From Mesostigma viride (lineage: Eukaryota > Streptophyta > Mesostigmatophyceae > Mesostigmatales > Mesostigmataceae), in assembly GCA_009746045.1 (NCBI GenBank), contig RPFO01000015.1, positions 2,902,932 through 2,966,931 on the forward strand: a stretch of DNA of 64,000 bases, read 5' to 3'. Positions within the stretch are counted from its first letter, which is position 1. The number at the start of each line of letters is the position of its first letter. Shown here in pieces: positions 41,650 through 51,742 of this stretch. Made by a program: the position numbers and the translations under genes. The notes under the pieces were generated by a model. It was not told the origin of the DNA. It did not search any database and worked only from the letters and a program-made list of their open reading frames with translations.

Positions 41650-42434
41650 TGTCAGAGTATGTTTATACCTGGCTGCCCTACCTAGCTTTTAGGCCCTTGC
41701 CTGAATTGAGGGGGGAGAGACTGTTTGCCCTACCTGCGTAGTGTCTTCACTTTAGGCATTGTGCAAGGGGGGTGTCAGAGGTGAATTTCACCCTGTGTGC
41801 CCAACTGCCTGTTTACATTTGTAGTGTCTGGCCATCATGTTGTAAACGGAGGTATTAGGGTTGCGTCCCTAACAATCGCACCCGCCTGCGTCTTTCTGGC
41901 CGATAATTAAATAGGCTTGGTAGGGCCAGCCGTGAGCTTTCCGGCACAACTTATAGCACTGAATATAGTGCAGTATAGCAAAAGTTATGTAGTGCCGAAG
42001 TTGTAATTCCGGCACAATACTTTGCGTACCTTAGGTGCCGACGGTACTATCCTCGGCCGAATATTCCGTGTTGGATATTTCGTATGACTGAATCCAGTTC
42101 TAGATGCATTGTATGCCGTGTTAGTTGCTTGACATCTGGCGTTCTCCTAATCGTCAATTGTATAATCGACAGCTGGCAACTTGTGCAGAATATTCTAGAA
42201 CGTGCACCGCTGCCCCAATGTGCCTTGATAAGGAAGTGACACACCTACGTTGCACTTACCTTGCAGTCCGAGCCCAGTGTGGCTATGGATGCTATGGTCC
42301 CCACCCGGGAACCGCACCATGGCTTTGGCGGTGAAACGGTGGCAGTCCGTAACCTAAATATGCAATGAATAAACTGTCTATCAATTGTCTCAATCAGTCT
42401 TGACGACCAAGGAATTATATGAAAATTTCTGACA
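41650..42434 (+). repeat. Element F 3' LTR
   Basis: 785 bp, preceded by TAAGGGGGG. Ends CTGACA at 42434, directly followed by viral helicase-coding DNA. Confidence 0.8.
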
Positions 42435-42479
42435 GCGGGGTCCGCTGACGCGCCGACTTCGCTCCCGCCGGATTGGCCC

Positions 42480-44210
42480 GTGTCCGCCCCGTTGGACGCG
42501 ACCCAGGTGTACGTGCGCGATTATTTCGAGGGACACAAGTCGTCCAAACCGCCGAGGACCCAATCGCTGCTGAACCGGGGGTGCAACCAGAATCCCGCGG
42601 ATCCCGAGAACCGGTACATGGCGGTCCAGCAGGCCGTGGTCAACATGCACTTGCGAGCCTTGGCGGCGCGACCGACCGACCAGCGCGGTTTTCTGGCGTG
42701 GCACTCCACGGGGTCGGGCAAGACGTGCACGGCCATGGCGGCCATAGACGCGTTTTGGGACACGAACAAGCGCATCTTGCTCGTCACGAGTCTCGAGAAC
42801 GCGAGAGGCAAACTGCCGGAATACGTCCATTGCGCCCGTCTGTTCCCTCGATTCAGGAACGACACGCCCAACCAGATCATCGACAAGTTGAGGAAACGGG
42901 TCTTCCAACACGACCTCATCACCTTCCCCCGCCTCGCTCACATGCTCGGACTGGAAGGGATCCACGCGAACAAGGACGCGAACAAGAACCTCCTCAGCAA
43001 CGCCCTGCTGGTCATGGACGAGGTCCACAACCTCTACCGGCCTTCCATCCCCTCTCTTCTCAAGGAACACCAGGCGCTCCTCCGGTTCCTGTTGAACAAC
43101 ACGAGGAAGGAGACGGAGAACCTTTTCATGGTCATCCTCACGGCCACGTTGGGCGAGGACGAGAAGGAGATATTGAATCTCCTCAACATGATTCGGAGGA
43201 AGGACACCGCGCCTTTGACGGCGGAGTCCCCTCCCTCCGCGTTCACCGGACTGCTGTCCTTCGTCGATTACGCGGGAGACACGTCGACGTACCCGAACAT
43301 CGTGAAGGACATCGACCACGTGGTCAGGATGAGCCCGGACCAGGCCATGCTCGTGAGGAATCGACTCATGGCGAGCTCCAAGTCGAAGAGGAACGACCCC
43401 GCGCACCCGATGTATCTGGCCGAAGCGCGACGAGCGGCGAACACGGTCCCGTTCAAGGATGTCGACAAAGCACACCTGTTGGAGGAGTTGCCGCGATTGT
43501 CCCCGAAGTTCAAGCGACTGTCCGAGATCGTCACCAGCTCGCCGAACGAGAAACACTACGTCTACACGTTCTTCAACGTGGGCGGCATCAAGGAACTGTC
43601 GCGAGTGTTTGACGCGTTAGGGTATAACAGACTGGGTAGTAGCAAGCCGGAGAAACCGGGGAAGAGGTACGCTTTGTTGGGAGTGGAAGATGACGAGCCG
43701 GCTCTAAAAATGCAGCACGTGCGGGACGTCTTCAACGAGAAGAGCAACGCCGAAAGGGAGTTCTTGCACGTGATCCTAGCTCGGAGGAAATTCAACGAGG
43801 GACTCGACCTCAAGGGCGTGCGACACATGCACATCGTCGAGCCGTTGCTGTCGAAGAACGCCGAAAAGCAGACGATCGCCCGGGCGGTGCGCTACTGCTC
43901 TCACTCGTTCTTGTCCAAGGAGGCGTGGACAGTCACCGTTCACAGGTATCTGTCCGTGGGGGACGAGACGTCCAAACTGAATTCCCTCACGACGGAACAG
44001 ATCGAGAAGACCAAGGGCGTCATCGTCAAGCGCGTCAAGGAGATGATAGCCGAATCCGGAGACGGCACGGACTCCCGCATCCTCATGTTGGTGGCCAACA
44101 ACGCATTGGACCTGCTGGACTCGATCGCGCCTTCCGTCGACCGCCGCATCGCCAAGGAGGCCGCGGAAAGAGCGAGGAACGAGAGCATGGAGAAGTTGCT
44201 CACTTCTTTG
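42480..44210 (+). pseudogene. D6/D11-type superfamily II helicase of giant viruses (fossil)
   Basis: About 577 codons of a DExH ATPase. Walker A is WHSTGSGKT near residues 72-80, the DEVH box LLVMDEVHNL near 180, the SAT-like motif VILTAT near 220, and the C-terminal helicase half has EGLDLKGVRHMHIVEP and IARAVRYCSH (motifs V and VI) near 440-475. The RAVR(Y/F)CSH signature is characteristic of the poxvirus D6R/D11L-like helicases found in most nucleocytoplasmic large DNA viruses, which act in viral transcription. A GTG at 42480 is the nearest start; open reading extends left to the edge of element F. Element G abuts the 3' side. This is the strongest marker that the islands are viral. Confidence 0.8.
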
Positions 44211-45004
44211 TGTCAGAAATTTTCATATAATTCCTTGGTCGTCAAGACTGATTGAGACAATTGATAGACAGTTTATTCATTGCATATTTAGGTTACGGAC
44301 TGCCACCGTTCCTCACCGCCAAAGCCATGGTGCGGTTCCCGGGTGGGGACCATAGCATCCATAGCCACACTGGGCTCGGACTGCAAGGTAAGTGCAACGT
44401 AGGTGCGTCACTTCCTTATCAAGGCACATTGGGGCAGCGGTGCACGTTCTAGAATATTCTGCACAAGTTGCCAGCTGTCGATTATACAATTGACGATTAG
44501 GAGAACGCCAGATGTCAAGCAACTAACACGGCATACAATGCATCTAGAACTGGATTCAGTCATACGAAATATCCAACACGGAATATTCGGCCGAGGATAG
44601 TACCGTCGGCACCTAACTCTAAGGTACGCAAAGTATTGTGCCGGAATTACAACTTCGGCACTACATAACTTTTGCTATACTGCACTATATTCAGTGCTAT
44701 AAGTTGTGCCGGAAAGCTCACGGCGGGCCCTACCAAGCCTATTTAATTATCGGCCAGAAAGACGGCAGGCGGGTGCAATTGTTAGGGACGCAACCCTAAT
44801 ACCTCCGTTTACAACATGATGGCCAGACACTACAAATGTAAACAGGCAGTTGGGCACACAGGGTGAAATTCACCTCTGACACCCCCCTTGCACAATGCCT
44901 AAAGTGAAGACACTACGCAGGTAGGGCAAACAGTCTCTCCCCCCTCAATTCAGGCAAGGGCCTAAAAGCTAGGTAGGGCAGCCAGGTATAAACATACTCT
45001 GACA
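44211..45004 (-). repeat. Element G 3' LTR (long form)
   Basis: 794 bp. In minus sense it starts TGTCAGAGTATG after the purine tract and ends AAATTTCTGACA. It contains the internal AAGGGGGGTGTCAGAG near 44878-44893. Confidence 0.8.
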
Positions 45005-45570
45005 CCCCCCTTACATGGCTAGCCCGTCAAAACAGTGCTACCATTGCTATCAGCACGGGGAAGAAAACACATTGCTCGTGGCAAGGGCCACGGCCAAACC
45101 ATTCCTGGAAGAAAAAAAAAAACGCAGCATAAAAGTTGATGTCGTCTTGGATGCATTGCCGAACTTGGCTCGATGAAGCAGCAAAGAATTCTTGGTCTTG
45201 GTGGAGTAGCACTTCGATCGTGCAGGTGGTAATGGCGGCGATACTCGGTGCAAAAAGTTGCTCCCGGCCTGAACGCCTGCTCTCGGTCTGATCCCCTCGT
45301 TCTCGCATTGGGCATCTGCGTGGGCTATGCACGTCTTATTGATCCCGCGATGAACGTCCGGTCAGCCGACCACATACTCCCCATACTGGCATAGGCCAGT
45401 GACAGGTTCCGGCACAAAAATTCGCAGCTCCACGCTGCGTTGCCCGAAAAAATACCAAAAAATTAGCTGGCGACATCGCCGGCCGCAGGATTTGAACCTG
45501 AGCTCATGACATGGCTCCGGCTTCAACCAACGACGCCTGACGACATGTGAAATATTCCGGAAATTGTTTT

Positions 45571-46303
45571 TTAACACGTATGGCTATTTAGAATAGCGCC
45601 TTAATGATTGAGAATGAATGCGAAAGACCTTTGACTTCCTATGCGTCACAGCGCACGATGGTGGCTTAAGAATACTTGTCACACAATACGAATAAGCTCA
45701 AACCCGGAAAACCGGTTTCGTATATTACAATGTTACCACACAGATTAAAACACTCAATGCGGGAAGACTTACACCCAGTAGGCGAGGGATTCACACTCGA
45801 GCCCACAGGAGATTTACACTCCAGGATTAAGCGATGGTAAATAATCTGTAGGGCAACGTGGTAAATTACGATACAAGGTCCGGATTGCTGGCATAGCTCG
45901 TGCCTTCCTATTTTGTCCCTTCGTCCCCGTTGGTGGCTGCGCCTGGCGCTGCCAACCAGGCATGACGTGAGGTCCGCGGGGACGGGCTTCTCGAACCGTC
46001 TAGAACACGTTAAAGACCAGTACGGCTAGAGGCCTCTCCTGAAAAATATCCAAATGTCCGTAGGTACCATCATAACGCATGTGCAGTGCCACTTGGCTGT
46101 CCGGTAACTCCCGTTCAGGCGCTAGGTCTGCCTACGGCGCAAAGGCCAAGTTCGTCAGCAAAACTTCTACACTTACTTCCACACGGATTGCCTCGGCTGC
46201 CAACTATACTATGGCCTCGGCACTGGCGCCGGATTACGGTCGGCGCCGATCGACCGGGACGGATAATTTAATACCACAAATGGCATGTTGCATCCGTGCA
46301 ACA
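45571..46303 (-). repeat. Chromovirus I 3' LTR
   Basis: 733 bp. In minus sense TGTTGCACGG...CGTGTTAA. Preceded, in minus sense, by the G-rich purine tract at 46304-46320. Confidence 0.9.
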
Positions 46304-47643
46304 CTCCTCCCCCCCCCAACAAAAGAGGCGGCTACTCCTGTAGCCGGGGCTTATAAATGACTGTATACATGGTCACTGTTCCCTTCCAGGGCACGCATCG
46401 ATCGTGCCAATTGTCACCGTCCGTTGGCGATGGTTTACGGCGCCGGGCGGTAAGGGCTCGGGCGGTGTCCCCCACGAGTGGAGCCCCCACGGCCATGCCC
46501 GCGCAGAGGTGCGGCCGTGCGTTGACGCCGGTGGACACGCTCAGCCGGCGCGGCCTCAGCCGGCTCGGGAAGAGGCAGGCCATTGGCCTGGACTAGGGCG
46601 GGCTGGAAGGTGAGTTGCCGCTCGCCGGCGCGTGCATCATGGCGTTTGGCCAGGTTGACATCCCGCAGCGCCTCCAGTGGGAAAACGCTCAAGAAGGCGG
46701 CGAGGAACTTGTGCATTACAATTCGTTCAAGTGGCCCGCCGGAGCGGCTGTACAATTTTTCCCAGTGAGCGCGCTGCCAAGTGTACTTGTGGGCAAATTT
46801 TTAGGTGCCCTGTCACTTCGAGGTACTAAAAATTAGGCTACGGTACGAATTCAGCGAATTTCAGCGAATTTTCAGTCGAACCAAAGGAAGTGACGCCAAC
46901 TACCAAAAAGTTTCCGTTACGAATTTTCATCCCAACACTCGCGCAAAATGAAGTGACGGCAACTATCAAAAAGTTTCCGTTACGAATTTTCACTCCCACA
47001 CGTTTGCACAAGAGGAAGTGACGGCAACTACCAAAAAGTTTCCGTTACGAATTTTCAGTCCCACACTTCGCGCAAATTTTAGTAGGGCTGCACGCAAGCT
47101 ACCTTTCAAAATTTTGCGCTAGTATGGAACGCATTTCATTCGTCTGGAGGAATGCTGCCCGCCAACTACCCCCGTTCAGAAAGTTCTGCCGAAATTTACT
47201 TGAGATTTGGAAATCTGAACGTCCGCGCAAATTTTAGTAGGGCTGCACGCAAGCTACCTTTCAAAATTTTGCGCAAGTATGGAACGCAATTCATTCGTCC
47301 GGAGGAATGCTGCTCGTCAACTGCCCCCGTTCAGAAAGTTGCGCCGAACTTTACTTGAGATTTGGAAATCTGAACGTGCGGTTGGAGTTTCGCGGGGAAA
47401 CCCAAGTTCCCCAGTAATTCACCAATGACGCGCTTCGAACACTTGTCCGCTAAAACCTAAGCAGCCGCTCCGGCTGGCCACTTAAACGAAACATGATGGG
47501 GTGAGGGACACCGAACCTCCTGTCCAAACGATACCGCACCGAATAACTCGCCCATGGACCCCTGGGGCGGGGCGGCCTGCATCAAGGCTGCCAATGCACA
47601 TGCAAGGAGCATTACGCAAAAGGTAGTAGGAGAAGGGCCGGAA
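46304..47643 (-). other. Chromovirus I 3' noncoding region with tandem repeats
   Basis: 1.3 kb with no supported coding. At about 46870-47070 a ~60-bp unit containing GAAGTGACGGCAACTACCAA repeats three times. At about 47065-47370 a ~150-bp unit (GCGCAAATTTTAGTAGGGCTGC) repeats twice. An inverted pair around AAGTGGCCNGCCGGAGCGGCTG occurs near 46730 and 47465. Confidence 0.65.
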
Positions 47644-49302
47644 TTATGCCAACCCTGCCCGGGCTTTATACTCCTGTAGCAAGCGTGCACAGCCCGTGAG
47701 TCCAGCCTCAGCTACCCATGAGTGCTCTAGCTCTGTTTGGGAGAACTTCCACTTAAGGAGGTACTCGCGGCGGCGGCCTCGATTGCGGTGGGCTACAATG
47801 TCCTCGACCTCATCCTCGGGCTCGCCCGTCTCGGGGTTGAACTCCAAGGGGGCGGGTGCCATGACACGACCTGGGAAGGTGCTCTTGCGGTAAAGCTTCA
47901 GCTGGTCAACGTGGAAAACATTGGACTTCAGCTGCCACGAGTCCGGGATGGCGACAGACACCATCACCTCATTGAACACCTTCTCCACCAGATACGGTCC
48001 AAGGAATAAGGGGCGGAGCTTGACCTTCAGGCTGTCCTCGAACTTGTGCGAGAAGCGGCCTTGGTGGGGGCCCTCAATTAAAACCAAGTCACCTGCTTCG
48101 ATTGCAGGGGTGCGCCTGTCCAGGGTACTTTGGACTCGCGCCATGTACTTGGCACGCGCCTGACGTAGGCCACTTATGGCGCTGGAATGAGCTTGCACCA
48201 TCCGTTGTACCAGCTCCCGCGCCCCTGCGACTGTGGAGCGTAGCTCCGTTGTCGTGGTGATGGCTGGGGCGGTCAAGAGATCGGTGGGGGTAAGGGGATG
48301 CCTGCCTGTATCAAGAAAGAACGGGGTATACCCGTGGGCAGAATGGGGGGCATTATTGAGTGAAAACTCAATGAATCCCAGCACTTCGTCCCAATTCCTC
48401 CCGTCTCGATCCAGGTAGTGCCGCAGTGCCTCTTCCACCACCCGATTCACTCTCTCCACCATGTGAGAAGAGCTACTGTGATAGGCCGTACCCATAGACA
48501 ACTTAGTCCCGACGACCTGAAAAAATGAGGTCCAAAATTTCGACGTGAACAGCTTGTCCTTGTCGGTGATAAATTGTCGGGGCATGCCATGGAGCCGGAA
48601 CACATTGTTTAGGAACAAGTGGGCACACTCTTCCGCCGTCAGGGTGGCCTTGCAGGGGATTAAATGGCATCTCCGCGTGAGCCGGTCCACCACTACCAGG
48701 ATCTGAGCATTGCCCGCCTTGGTCTCTGGCAAGGGCCCAATGAAATCCATCATCACCGAGTCCCAAGGGAACATGGGGTCTGGAATTTCCTTTGGAACGC
48801 CCTGTTTGCCCGTATTCCGTGGCTTCATGTGCTGGCAGCTGTCACAGGTACTGACATACTCCCGCACATCCCGAGCCATCTTAGGCCAATAGTAGGACCT
48901 CCGGGCCCTCGCTAACAGCCTGTCCTGGCCTTGGTGTCCCCCCAAGACGGAGTCATGTAACTCAAATAATACCTCAGCGCGGCATATTTGGGGGACATAC
49001 AAGCGCCATGAGTCTTGACGGGCCGCCTGGCCACTGACATTCACGTAAAGGAACCCGTTTTGAAACTTGGCTGGGTAGCCGTCCATGCTCTGAGGGCGGG
49101 CAGCTATGGCTTCATTTGCCTTACCCTCAGTGACCGTGAAGCGCGAGATGAGGCGCTCTAGGTCCGAGCTGATGACGACCGTTGTTGCAGTATTTGCCAA
49201 CGTGAATGCCTCTCCAACGGGCTGCATTGGAGGGTAGACTCCTGTCGCCGGCACCATATGGCTGTACGGGGCCGAAGTCCTTCCCCCCCTGCGGCTGCGC
49301 AC
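47644..49302 (-). CDS. Chromovirus I integrase with chromodomain
   Basis: About 550 codons. The zinc-binding HHCC module is HDSVLGGHQGQ...CDSCQHMK near residues 105-160. The catalytic core has DSVMMDFIGPLPET, FITDKDKLFTSKFW and HMVERVNRVVEEAL (D, D, E). A GPY/F-like LGPYLVEKV follows, then a C-terminal chromodomain, VEDIVAHRNRGRRREYLLKW...HSWVAEAGL...LLQEYKAR. Chromodomains steer such elements towards modified histones. The frame overlaps the 3' end of the upstream pol ORF by about 145 bp. Confidence 0.85.
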   Translation of the reverse strand: MRSRRGGRTSAPYSHMVPATGVYPPMQPVGEAFTLANTATTVVISSDLERLISRFTVTEGKANEAIAARPQSMDGYPAKFQNGFLYVNVSGQAARQDSWRLYVPQICRAEVLFELHDSVLGGHQGQDRLLARARRSYYWPKMARDVREYVSTCDSCQHMKPRNTGKQGVPKEIPDPMFPWDSVMMDFIGPLPETKAGNAQILVVVDRLTRRCHLIPCKATLTAEECAHLFLNNVFRLHGMPRQFITDKDKLFTSKFWTSFFQVVGTKLSMGTAYHSSSSHMVERVNRVVEEALRHYLDRDGRNWDEVLGFIEFSLNNAPHSAHGYTPFFLDTGRHPLTPTDLLTAPAITTTTELRSTVAGARELVQRMVQAHSSAISGLRQARAKYMARVQSTLDRRTPAIEAGDLVLIEGPHQGRFSHKFEDSLKVKLRPLFLGPYLVEKVFNEVMVSVAIPDSWQLKSNVFHVDQLKLYRKSTFPGRVMAPAPLEFNPETGEPEDEVEDIVAHRNRGRRREYLLKWKFSQTELEHSWVAEAGLTGCARLLQEYKARAGLA

Positions 49303-51683
49303 GTGCCCTCACGTGCAGGGGTGCTGCCGGCGAGGCGCACGGAATGGTCAACAGTGTCAACCTCCGCGGTTGTGGCGCCACAGAAGAGGAAGGGGCTCAT
49401 CGGGTCGCTCAAGCGGTCGCCAAAGGGGGCGACGGGACCATGGGAGGGGATCAACGTCGTGGCCAAAACGTCAAGATCCTCATAAAACCAATAGTCGGGG
49501 CGACGCGACAGGGCGTCAGGGACCGTGTTGTCAAGGCCCTTGACATATTCGATCTTGAACGGACCGAACTGTGCCAAATATTCAAGCCAACGGGCTTGGC
49601 GTGGCGTAAGCGTGGGCTGCGTCAACAAGTGCGTGAGGGGCCGATGGTCGGTCTGGATGATCAAGCGGTACGGGTCCGCAGGGTCGGGTTCGGCCATGGC
49701 CACGTTGAACTGAGCACCCAGAAGATGGTGCCGCCAAGTATGGCAACAGTACACCACGGCCAACAACTCTTGCTGATGGACCGGGTAATTTCTTTCGGCC
49801 GGGATCATCGTCCGGGAGATATACTCGACCGGTTGGAGACCGAGACCATGGTCTTGGAGCAGCACACCGCCAATAGCAACCTTGCTAGAATCGCTATTGA
49901 CCACGAATGGCTTGGTGGGATCCGGAAGGATGAGGACAGGCGCAGTGGCGAGCCTGGCCTTCAGCAGGTCAAAGGCCTGTTGACACAGGCCTGACCATTC
50001 CCACGGTACGTCCTTCTTGAGGAGGTGAGTAAGCGGGGCCGCAATGGTCGCGAAACGCGGGATGAAGCGGCGATAATACGATACCAAGCCCAAGAAGCTG
50101 CGCAAGGCGCGAACATTCGCGGGAACAGGCCACTGTTGGACGGCGGCGACCTTATCGGGGTCCGTGGACACGCCCTTGTCCGAGAGAATGTGGCCTAGAA
50201 AGGGGACGCTGCGGCCTGATTCTACCTTGCTGCGGCGGGCGGACAGTTTATTATCCGCCATGATCTGCAGAACCGCGGCAACATCCTCCAAGTGCTCCTC
50301 GAACGTGCGAGAGAAAATGAGGATGTCATCCAAGTAGATGGCCACGCAGGTGCGTTTGTACGGCTGCGTCCCCGGGTCCCACGGGATAGTCGGGTCGCGC
50401 AGGTCTGCCGAGACCTGGGGCAGCCGACTAGTGCCCATCACCGACCTAAAGAGGTGGTTCATGAGCATCTGAAAAGAGGCAGGGCTGTTACACAAGCCCA
50501 TGGCCGCCACGCGGAATTGGTAATGGCCAAAAGGCGTGGCAAAGGCTGTTTTATGGCAATCTTCGGGGGCGATCCGAAGTTGCCAAAAACCGTCTGCACA
50601 ATCGAGCACCGTAAAGTACTTTGCGCCCTCCACCTTATTAAATATATCATCGATGCGGGGGAGGGGATACTTGGACTTCACGGTGATCGCATTGAGTTTG
50701 CGATAATCCGTAACCAGACGCCACTTCCCATTGGGTTTGGGCACCAGCAACACGCCCGCGCTGTAAGGGCTATTGCTGGGCTCGATCAAGCCGGCCTCCA
50801 ACAAGCCGACCAAGATCTTCTTGAGCTCTGCCAACTCCACGGGTCCCATGCGAAAAATGGGTGAGGTGGTAGGTGGGTGCCCCTCCTGCAAATGAATGCG
50901 GTGGAGCACCGGTCTGGCCGGGGGAAACGTAGGTGTTTTCTCCTCAAACACGGCTGAATACTGATCGAGCACTGCGTTGAGTCGTTTCACCTCGTCTTCC
51001 GACAAGTCCATGCCAAGCGAGTTTAACGAAACTCCAGCCTGTGCATGCTGGGCGCTGGGCCCGCGCACGTGGGCAAGGGCGTCCAGACGAATGGAGTAAA
51101 CGGGAGGAGGCTGCCGGGCTCTCATCATCCGCTTGAACTCCCTTTTGGACATGAGAATGTCCGCAAGGCGACGACGGTCACTCTTGAGGGCAGGCGTGTC
51201 ATCGGTGATGGTCATGCCGTTGGCCGCATACTGCCGCTCAGGTAACCAGAATGACCCATCTGGGAAGTGGGTAACCATGGTACCAAAAGAGACGGTCACC
51301 TTGGAGATGTGCAGCCAGTCAATCCCTAGGATGATATCAGCCGCTTGTAAGGGAATGACCGTGGCGCGAATGGGCACGCTGGTGCCTTGTACGATAGGGG
51401 CCAAGTCCACATAGCCCGGGGATGGCTGAGTGTAGCCATCCGAGTATCGCACGCGCCGAGCAATGGTATGGGGAGTCGGGGTTACTCCCAGGCGCTGCAC
51501 TATGGCCTCACTGATGAAGGTGGTAGCCGCACCACTGTCAATGAGGACCTTGATGCCCTCCAAACAACGCCCAGAGCCCTGGGGGTCTGGTAGGCTTCCA
51601 GTGAAGAGGAGTAGTTGCCGCGGGCCTTCGCTAGGCTCCGCTTGCCATTCCTGGGTCTCTGTCACCACATTACATGGTAACAA
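49158..51683 (-). CDS. Chromovirus I protease, reverse transcriptase and RNase H
   Basis: 841 codons. Aspartic protease active site is VLIDSGAATTF near residue 48. RT runs from about 265, with LLVPKPNGKWRLVTDYRKLN, FTVLDCADGFWQL and the palm motif AIYLDDILIFSR near 450. RNase H is recognised by FVVNSDSSKVAIGGVLLQD and the later IIQTDHRPLTHL. This is the standard Ty3/gypsy order. The integrase continues in the overlapping downstream ORF. Confidence 0.87.
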   Translation of the reverse strand: MLPCNVVTETQEWQAEPSEGPRQLLLFTGSLPDPQGSGRCLEGIKVLIDSGAATTFISEAIVQRLGVTPTPHTIARRVRYSDGYTQPSPGYVDLAPIVQGTSVPIRATVIPLQAADIILGIDWLHISKVTVSFGTMVTHFPDGSFWLPERQYAANGMTITDDTPALKSDRRRLADILMSKREFKRMMRARQPPPVYSIRLDALAHVRGPSAQHAQAGVSLNSLGMDLSEDEVKRLNAVLDQYSAVFEEKTPTFPPARPVLHRIHLQEGHPPTTSPIFRMGPVELAELKKILVGLLEAGLIEPSNSPYSAGVLLVPKPNGKWRLVTDYRKLNAITVKSKYPLPRIDDIFNKVEGAKYFTVLDCADGFWQLRIAPEDCHKTAFATPFGHYQFRVAAMGLCNSPASFQMLMNHLFRSVMGTSRLPQVSADLRDPTIPWDPGTQPYKRTCVAIYLDDILIFSRTFEEHLEDVAAVLQIMADNKLSARRSKVESGRSVPFLGHILSDKGVSTDPDKVAAVQQWPVPANVRALRSFLGLVSYYRRFIPRFATIAAPLTHLLKKDVPWEWSGLCQQAFDLLKARLATAPVLILPDPTKPFVVNSDSSKVAIGGVLLQDHGLGLQPVEYISRTMIPAERNYPVHQQELLAVVYCCHTWRHHLLGAQFNVAMAEPDPADPYRLIIQTDHRPLTHLLTQPTLTPRQARWLEYLAQFGPFKIEYVKGLDNTVPDALSRRPDYWFYEDLDVLATTLIPSHGPVAPFGDRLSDPMSPFLFCGATTAEVDTVDHSVRLAGSTPAREGTCAAAGGEGLRPRTAIWCRRQESTLQCSPLERHSRWQILQQRSSSART

Positions 51684-51742
51684 AACTTGGGCGACTTGTT
51701 CATGGCCGGGTAAGGTGTCGCCCGGAGTGCCCTCCCGGCCTC

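Larger units (their letters stand above)
40089..42434 (+). mobile_element. LTR element F: small non-autonomous (TRIM/LARD-like) retroelement
   Basis: LTRs TGTCAGAGTATG...AAATTTCTGACA at 40089-40870 and 41650-42434 (about five differences) flank a 779-bp interior with no coding. A polypurine tract TAAGGGGGG directly precedes the 3' LTR. The flanking five bases (GCTGG left, GCGGG right) may be an imperfect target duplication. It must be mobilised by enzymes of another LTR element. The interior carries a pol III B-box-like GGTTCAATTCC at 41155-41165. It is the same family as G at 44211-55706, in opposite orientation. Confidence 0.8.

Noticed and set aside
42390-43612. Long minus-strand and alternative plus-strand frames over the helicase
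   Set aside because: Shadows caused by GC bias; only the frame from 42480 has helicase motifs.
45470-45560. A tRNA gene on the minus strand (T-arm-like word at 45488-45498)
   Set aside because: The T-arm is convincing but I could not pair an acceptor stem or a standard anticodon arm; reported as a tRNA-like feature of the element only.
46870-47370. Regularly repeated units considered as a CRISPR array
   Set aside because: Units are ~60 and ~150 bp, directly adjoining, without constant short repeats and unique spacers, and lie in a eukaryotic retrotransposon.
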